Shown here piece by piece: positions 58,584-64,000 of a DNA stretch of 64,000 nt (position 1 is the first letter of the stretch; the number at the start of each line of letters is the position of its first letter). Below the pieces are notes generated by a model, which was not told the origin of the DNA, did no database searches, and saw nothing but the letters and a program-made list of their open reading frames with translations. The DNA comes from Borrelia sp. HM (GTDB lineage: Bacteria > Spirochaetota > Spirochaetia > Borreliales > Borreliaceae), in NCBI RefSeq assembly GCF_019669085.1, contig NZ_AP024401.1, forward strand, positions 310,001 through 374,000. The letters are read 5' to 3'. A program made the translations under genes and the position numbers.

Positions 58584-59341
58584 ATAAAATAAGAAATAGT
58601 TTAGTTGATAATATATTTTATTCAACTAACAAGATAAATTTAGGATTATTAAATCTAAATGAAAGAAAAACTCATAAAGCACTTCTAACTAGCTATGGTA
58701 GCTATGAGTTTTTCTTAGAAAACATTAATACATTTCAAAAAGTAATATCAGGTAATACAAAAAATGTGTTTATCTTCTCACAAACAAGAGAAAATAAACA
58801 CATCAATATTTCAAATCATGAAACTTGGAAATTCTTTAATGAAACAATTGATGTCAATCTAGACATAATCAATCTAATAAAAAATTTTGAATTTACAAAT
58901 CAAGAAGATAAAATTATGAATAATGACCACAAAATTGAAATTACACTGAATTTTATTAAAGACATCACAAAAAACATAAAAATCATTCCTATTATCTTAG
59001 GTAAGCTTAAAGGCCAAGAACTAAAAAAATTTAGTACATTTTTAATTCCATTTACAAATAAAGAAGAGAATTCGTTTATATTCCTATCTCAATTTATTTC
59101 ATACTCTACAAATTTAAAAAAAACAATCCAACTAGAAAAAACACTAAAAAAACTATTGCTTACACCTAATACAAATTCATCCATTCTATTAGAATACTAC
59201 AATGCACACAAAATATTTCCTGAAAATATAAGCGCATTTATAATAATTCACAAAATTTTCCAAAAACTTGAATTTATAAACCGCAAGATCATAAATAAAT
59301 ATAATGAATACTTCATAATGGAAAATATCTTAATAAATTAA
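58580..59341 (+). CDS. Unknown protein, apparently with an ATA start codon (BB0349-type)
   Basis: The first ordinary start in this frame is GTG at 58766 (191 residues), which has no ribosome site. The frame is open for 62 more codons upstream and reads as protein: NKIRNSLVDNIFYSTNKINL, then GLLNLNERKTHKALLTSYGS. No ATG, GTG or TTG occurs in it. AAAGGA, inside the pyk end, is nine bases before the ATA at 58580, whose A is the last base before the pyk stop TAA. The likeliest reading is a 253-residue protein whose start ATG has become ATA. The product is helical and has no recognised domain or signal. Confidence 0.6.
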   Translation: MNKIRNSLVDNIFYSTNKINLGLLNLNERKTHKALLTSYGSYEFFLENINTFQKVISGNTKNVFIFSQTRENKHINISNHETWKFFNETIDVNLDIINLIKNFEFTNQEDKIMNNDHKIEITLNFIKDITKNIKIIPIILGKLKGQELKKFSTFLIPFTNKEENSFIFLSQFISYSTNLKKTIQLEKTLKKLLLTPNTNSSILLEYYNAHKIFPENISAFIIIHKIFQKLEFINRKIINKYNEYFIMENILIN

Positions 59342-59361
59342 GATTTACAAAAATTAAAATG

Positions 59362-59640
59362 TTAAATAAAATCTTCTATCTTTTTAGAATTTTTTTTCAA
59401 AAATACATCAAGGCCCATCTTTGAGATACTTCTTAAAGCATTTGCAGAAACCTTAATATTAACATTTCTTCCAATTTCTGGAACAAAAAATTTTTTATTT
59501 ATTAAATTTACTTTGAAAGTTCTCTTAGTCTTTACACCAATATGTTGTCCTCCTCCACCTTTTCTCCTAGCAAGACCCTTTCTTGGAACATTATGACCAA
59601 ACATTGTTTTTTTACCTGTTATTTCACATGCTCTTCCCAT
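59362..59640 (-). CDS. rpmB: Ribosomal protein L28
   Basis: L28 is a large-subunit protein. The 92-residue product begins GRACEITGKKTMFGHNVPRK, has the family ARRKGGGGQHIGVKTKRTFK and ends with a helix RSISKMGLDVFLKKNSKKIE. The CxxxGKK pattern at the N-terminus fits, though only one Cys is present. Length is slightly above many L28 proteins. AGGAGTG precedes the ATG. It follows the BB0351-type gene by 18 bases and faces the BB0349-type gene tail to tail. Confidence 0.95.
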   Translation of the reverse strand: MGRACEITGKKTMFGHNVPRKGLARRKGGGGQHIGVKTKRTFKVNLINKKFFVPEIGRNVNIKVSANALRSISKMGLDVFLKKNSKKIEDFI

Positions 59641-59658
59641 TTAAACACACTCCTACTA

Positions 59659-61218
59659 CTAAACAGTATTTTTATTGTCTAAATATAAATCAATTAACTT
59701 TAAAAATAGATTTAAACTATCAACAATATTTTTCACTATACTACCAAAGTTTACATTATTGCTATAGCTTTTGACAAGCTCAATATCAAGTTCTTTCCAA
59801 TTATAAATAAGCTCCTTTTCCGAAGGAGGTTTAACATAATCTGATAAACAATCTTTCAAGTGTCTTGTCAAAGAACCAATCTTTGAATAATAATCATTCA
59901 ATAAAATTAAAGCCCTTTTATTAATATCTGATATTATATTTAACAGTAATTTCTCTGATGATTTCTCTCCAATTGATACCCTATGCAAAAGAGCATTAAT
60001 TCTAGAGCCATAACCACCTTGTTCACTAAGATTGTCATCAAATTCAATTATACTTGAATAAATGCCATATAAAGAATGAATATCATTAGAAATATCTCTA
60101 GAAACTTCCATATCCTTCCACTGTCCCTTAATAATAAGAACATTAACAATATCACTTAACTCTTTTTTCACAAAACTAACTGCATAGGTTTTCAAATAAC
60201 CTAAAAGCTCAGAATAAATATATCCAGTGGTATTTAAGATTTTAGATGTAATCTTGGCATTCATATTTTCATTATAGTTATCTAAACTCAAAAGATTAGT
60301 GTTAGAAAATAGCTTTTCAGCCAAAATTTTGGATTTATTGTTTTTTCTTAAAATCTCAATTTTTGCTATTTCATTTGAAACATGTTTAGTAAGATCATTA
60401 AAAAAGATTTTTGCCTTAGCTTTTGATTTCTTAATATTAGACATAGGCAAATAATCAGGCTCACCACTAACATACCTTACAAGATATAAAATTTCTTTCT
60501 TTTTATTTATATCAATTATAGAAGTAAACATCTTAAGCCAAAAATTCGGTTTAATAGGAAAATTATCCTTATCTCCATGTACTTCTACAAGAATATCGTA
60601 AAGATTCCTCCAAACAGAAATATCTCTAATAGAATATATACATTCTAACAACTCTTTAACATCATCAAGAATCACACCACAACTAATAGCATTAAATCTT
60701 GGCTTATATATAAAGTCATTTTCTGGAAATAAAGAATCAAATTTTTTAATAATTGAATAATACTTATATGAAACTAAATCAAAAAATATTTCTAAAGCTC
60801 CATAAGTCTCATCTATTAATCTAACTTGTTCTTGAGTAATATTTTTTAACAAATAATTCAAATTATTATTCAAATTCTTAGATAAATCAGATGTGAAGTT
60901 GACTATATCATTAGCTGAGAAGGAATAAATATATTCTAAAGCTTTTTTTTGGTTATCATTCAAATATTTCTCAACAACAAAGTGAATTATTTTATTAGAA
61001 TTTCTATACCTTTGTACAAAAAATTTAAAAGGCATTAACACTTTATAAAGATTATAAATAAATTTAGCAAACTGAGGTAAAGCTTGAATTTTTGAAGCAC
61101 TAAAAAAATTGCTTACTTTATTTAGATTATTTTTTACTTCCCTAAGTCTTCTCTGCTTTAACTGTTCAGGAGTAAGCTGTCTACTAAAAATAGAAAATAA
61201 AAAATCAAATAAACCCAA
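59659..61218 (-). CDS. Conserved spirochaete protein of unknown function (BB0351-type)
   Basis: I recognise no known domain. The product is about 519 residues, almost wholly helical and with many Lys/Asn/Ile residues. It begins GLFDFLFSIFSRQLTPEQLK and shows a regular helical-bundle pattern such as FNDLTKHVSNEIAKIEILRK. There is no signal peptide. I chose TTG at 61218, ten bases after a very strong AAAGGAGG. The frame is open further upstream to 61308, but that would place the ribosome site inside the gene. rpmB follows 18 bases later. Confidence 0.78.
   Translation of the reverse strand: MGLFDFLFSIFSRQLTPEQLKQRRLREVKNNLNKVSNFFSASKIQALPQFAKFIYNLYKVLMPFKFFVQRYRNSNKIIHFVVEKYLNDNQKKALEYIYSFSANDIVNFTSDLSKNLNNNLNYLLKNITQEQVRLIDETYGALEIFFDLVSYKYYSIIKKFDSLFPENDFIYKPRFNAISCGVILDDVKELLECIYSIRDISVWRNLYDILVEVHGDKDNFPIKPNFWLKMFTSIIDINKKKEILYLVRYVSGEPDYLPMSNIKKSKAKAKIFFNDLTKHVSNEIAKIEILRKNNKSKILAEKLFSNTNLLSLDNYNENMNAKITSKILNTTGYIYSELLGYLKTYAVSFVKKELSDIVNVLIIKGQWKDMEVSRDISNDIHSLYGIYSSIIEFDDNLSEQGGYGSRINALLHRVSIGEKSSEKLLLNIISDINKRALILLNDYYSKIGSLTRHLKDCLSDYVKPPSEKELIYNWKELDIELVKSYSNNVNFGSIVKNIVDSLNLFLKLIDLYLDNKNTV
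59665..59693 (-). promoter_or_regulatory. Candidate rpmB promoter in the end of the upstream gene
   Basis: TTGATT (59693-59688), 17 bases, AATACT (59670-59665) on the minus strand, about 25 bases before the rpmB ATG. Four of six matches at each box. It lies inside the tail of the BB0351-type gene. Confidence 0.38.
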
Positions 61219-61343
61219 ATTAAGCCAACCTCCTTTTATACAAAAAATACAAATATTTAAGATTCTTAATATATTAAAATTATAAAATAAACTATAAGAA
61301 TTATACATAATTTATTGTAAAATGAAATAGAATAATCAATTTT

Positions 61344-62459
61344 ATGAGAATAAAGAAGCTAATTTCAAGAATAATTTTTATTTTAATTTTCAGCTGTTCA
61401 AGCCATGATACTATTACAATATTGACCGATAATCAAATTATTCCATTTTATATAAACCAATTTAATATCCAAAATAAAGAAAGTTTTATCATTAAATACA
61501 AAGAACATATTAATATGCAAACAATTAATGAAGAAAATGCTCAAATTATTGTCTCAAAAAATATTGATAATATCAATATAGCTAAAAATTTTAAAAATAT
61601 TCAAAAATACTATTATCCAGATTATCTAGTATTAAATAACATATCTGCAAAATTTGCATACAAAATTATTCCAATAAGCTTTGATATTCCTATCTTAATA
61701 TACAAAAATAAATATCAAATACCAAAATACATTGATTTACAAAATATTAAAGAAATATATAAAAGCTTTCAAAAACAGAAAAAATTTTTTGTCTCTCCAT
61801 ATATCTCTGAAAATCTATTTTACATAATATCTGAAATAAATGACTTAAACTTTAGCTTTAGAAAAAATAAACCAGAGTATGATGAAAAAAAAATGTCTAA
61901 TATGATAGATCACATCAAATCTTTCATGAATGATAATGAACTTGAATTACAAAAAAGGTTTGCCGAAAAATATCAATATTTAAATTTAGAGAAAATATTA
62001 TTTCAAAAGGAGACTCTTCTTATTGCAGGAATAACTGACTTAACATATTATCATAAATTAAACAAAGATACAAAAGACAATCTCAATTTTTCATATCTAA
62101 CAAACAAAGAAAAAAAAACATCAATATACAATATGAACTTCATGGGAGTTAAAGCAATCTCAAAACCTATAGAAAAGTTTATTCAATGGATACTAAATAA
62201 AGAGATACAAGAAGCTCTTATTAATCTTAAATATAAAACAAAATTTAATGAACATTTTGGATTTATAAATGGATTTACACCTTATAAAGAGTTAAATCTG
62301 AAATTAAAACATACATCTAAAGAAATACCTTTATTTATCATAGACGAAAATTACATAAACAAAAATTCATATATATTAAACAAAAAACAAATAGACAAAG
62401 AAAACCAAATGATTAATGAAATATTTTTATATAAAATAGATAACACTAATTCCCAATAA
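61344..62459 (+). CDS. Lipoprotein resembling an extracellular solute-binding protein
   Basis: The 371-residue product has a lipoprotein signal ending FILIFSCSSHDTI (Cys18). It continues with a two-lobed layout like ABC solute-binding proteins: TILTDNQIIPFYINQFN at the start, IPISFDIPILIYKNKYQIP near 110, and FMGVKAISKPIEKFIQWILN near 265-285. The following KEIQEALINLKYKT is a helix typical of the end of such proteins. Transport genes are not adjacent, so the ligand and the role are unknown. The start is ATG at 61344 with a weak ribosome site. The stop is four bases from the convergent gene's stop. Confidence 0.72.
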   Translation: MRIKKLISRIIFILIFSCSSHDTITILTDNQIIPFYINQFNIQNKESFIIKYKEHINMQTINEENAQIIVSKNIDNINIAKNFKNIQKYYYPDYLVLNNISAKFAYKIIPISFDIPILIYKNKYQIPKYIDLQNIKEIYKSFQKQKKFFVSPYISENLFYIISEINDLNFSFRKNKPEYDEKKMSNMIDHIKSFMNDNELELQKRFAEKYQYLNLEKILFQKETLLIAGITDLTYYHKLNKDTKDNLNFSYLTNKEKKTSIYNMNFMGVKAISKPIEKFIQWILNKEIQEALINLKYKTKFNEHFGFINGFTPYKELNLKLKHTSKEIPLFIIDENYINKNSYILNKKQIDKENQMINEIFLYKIDNTNSQ

Positions 62460-62463
62460 AAAG

Positions 62464-64000
62464 TTATACTCTTTTATAATTAACTAGCATTAGATAAAAT
62501 GTAGCAAGAAACAAAATAGAAAAAATCAAAATGAAAGATATATATATATTAGCAAATATTTGAGTAAAAAGTGATATTAAAACTAACAATAAATAATTTA
62601 CAAAAAAGGATATAATAATTGAAAAAACAGCTATAATTAAGGATACAAGTGATATTACAAATTTTAAATTAAATTCAAAATTGATACTAGAAGCTATAAC
62701 AATAAATATAACTCCCAAAAAAACTAATAAAATAGGATTTATCATTAAAAAAAGACTTGAAGAGAAAATATTAATCAGTCTTAAATTTAATACTTTAACT
62801 TGATTAAAAGAACTTATAAGATTTTGAATGGGTACAAAAATACTATTTCCATCAGAATTTGCAAACAAACCTAAGTTATTTATATCTTTATTAATATCAA
62901 TTATACCTGGGTTACTTAAACTAAAATTTACATTTGCAACAATAACTTTAGTAGCAGTAATATCACTATTTTCACTATTCTTATCTAAAACATTTTGATA
63001 AACTCTATTTCCCTTAATAGTAGCAAATGGCACTTTAATATGCAACATAACATTGCCTAAATTATCAAATTTAATAAGTTCAAAATTTTTAACCATCTTC
63101 ATATTAGACCTAGTGTTTACTACTTTTTGCATATAAATATAATCATATGTCCTATTAATATAATCAGATTGAAATAAAAACACATCATTTATACCATAAT
63201 GCTCATAATACTTTTCAAGTTCATCAAAAAAGAAATACTCATTTTTAAGCTTTTCCAAAGATTTATTCTTATAACTTAAGATTTCATTGTCATTTGGGAA
63301 TAATTTATGAAGTTTTAAAAAGCCATAATAGGCAGATTTAAATTTGCTTGTATTAAGATATAAAAAATTTTTTTGCTTCTCTTCAAAAATTGAATGTTTT
63401 TGTTCAAACTCGATATTTTTATTTTCATTAATGGCCTTGAAAGTCAAGTCTAAAAGTGCAGAAAAATCATCATCTTTAGTTGCAACAAATCCCATGTAAG
63501 CAAAATAATTAGCTGTAGAATAATCACCTTTATCAAGAAATCCATTAATAATATCTTGAAAATCTTTCTTGTTTAGACTTTTAATCAAATACGTTTTAAT
63601 AGCTTTTTTGGCTTTTTCTAAATCAATGTCATAAATCAGCATTCTATCATATTCAGATCTAACTAAATAATAATTCATTGATACTTCATTATCATCATAA
63701 TTAATAAGTTTCATCTTTTCATATATGTCAATCAATTTTTCAAGGTATTTTTTTTTCTGTTTTAAAATTTCTATTGACTCCTCTACACCTAAAGCTTTAC
63801 TTGAAGATAAATTTATATCTATCTTTTTAACATCGTTAACTATTATATCTGCTTGACTTTTAAGAAAATTATATCTTTCATAGTTATACCTATACTCATT
63901 TTTTTGCTCAAGCACATAAGACATAATAGAATTAAAAACAAGCAAAAAAACAATACCTATTACAAAAAATAAAAATGTGAATGGATAAAGCTTTTTAAAT
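62464..64000 (-). CDS. Membrane-anchored coiled-coil protein (BB0353-type), 5' end cut by window
   Basis: The frame is open to the right edge of the window. Upstream of the first ordinary start (TTG at 63945) it reads KLYPFTFLFFVIGIVFLLVF, a membrane helix, so the gene begins beyond 64000. About 512 codons are visible. After the helix come charged coiled-coil segments (to about residue 250), a beta-containing part, and two to three membrane helices at the C-terminus (FVISLVSLIIAVFSIIISFF then LVLISLFTQIFANIYISFIL). No family was recognised. A large domain between membrane anchors suggests an envelope role. Confidence 0.75.
   Translation of the reverse strand, partial: FKKLYPFTFLFFVIGIVFLLVFNSIMSYVLEQKNEYRYNYERYNFLKSQADIIVNDVKKIDINLSSSKALGVEESIEILKQKKKYLEKLIDIYEKMKLINYDDNEVSMNYYLVRSEYDRMLIYDIDLEKAKKAIKTYLIKSLNKKDFQDIINGFLDKGDYSTANYFAYMGFVATKDDDFSALLDLTFKAINENKNIEFEQKHSIFEEKQKNFLYLNTSKFKSAYYGFLKLHKLFPNDNEILSYKNKSLEKLKNEYFFFDELEKYYEHYGINDVFLFQSDYINRTYDYIYMQKVVNTRSNMKMVKNFELIKFDNLGNVMLHIKVPFATIKGNRVYQNVLDKNSENSDITATKVIVANVNFSLSNPGIIDINKDINNLGLFANSDGNSIFVPIQNLISSFNQVKVLNLRLINIFSSSLFLMINPILLVFLGVIFIVIASSINFEFNLKFVISLVSLIIAVFSIIISFFVNYLLLVLISLFTQIFANIYISFILIFSILFLATFYLMLVNYKRV

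Overview
The window is a continuous piece of a Borrelia (Lyme/relapsing-fever spirochaete) chromosome. It is AT-rich and gene-dense, and it carries periplasmic-flagellum genes, many Cys-lipobox lipoproteins and an ordered block that matches, as I remember it, the B. burgdorferi chromosome from about BB0290 to BB0353. I cannot fix the species from this sequence alone. BB numbers below are recalled positional equivalents, not search results. There is no sign of plasmid, prophage, insertion-sequence or CRISPR content. This is a core chromosomal region.

Positions 1-21963 (minus strand) form one 24-gene co-oriented run with very short gaps or overlaps. Read in the direction of transcription it is rlmE, cheW, nadK, recN, three unknown envelope or coiled proteins, a reduced division/cell-wall cluster (rsmH, ftsL-like, murF, mraY, ftsW, ftsQ, ftsA, ftsZ), a TPR lipoprotein, dprA, hslV, hslU and then the flagellar genes flgB, flgC, fliE, fliF, fliG. 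The last gene runs off the left edge. A TATAAT box in the end of hslU fits the known flgB promoter.

Positions 22021-29380 hold a divergent polyprenyl synthase/TPR pair (plus), then a minus-strand ABC transporter of the BMP/nucleoside type (binding protein, double-ATPase, two permeases) preceded by a FecR-like periplasmic protein. Positions 29588-31518 (plus) hold a broken small lipoprotein gene, the BB0323-type LysM lipoprotein and a BamD-like lipoprotein. Positions 31555-36512 (minus) hold an acyltransferase-like protein, the flagellar collar protein FlcA and a von Willebrand A protein.

Positions 36690-44248 (plus) are an oligopeptide uptake locus: two mosaic oppA paralogues separated by a terminator, then oppBCDF. 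A convergent secreted E-set protein follows, then enolase with a strong bidirectional terminator.

Positions 46584-55478 (minus) read lolA-like, rodZ-like, uvrD, gatC, gatA, gatB, an apparently inactive aminotransferase-like protein, then rplM-rpsI from a near-consensus promoter. Positions 55634-59341 (plus) hold an NFACT protein, pyk and a gene whose only good start is ATA. The right end holds rpmB and an unknown gene (minus), a solute-binding-like lipoprotein (plus) and a membrane-anchored protein cut by the window edge.

The most useful second-look items are the ATA-start gene after pyk, the degenerate aminotransferase-like protein, the asymmetric double ATPase, the tandem -10-like repeats at 22001-22020, and the oppA mosaic. 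I did not find a convincing wholly new multi-gene system.
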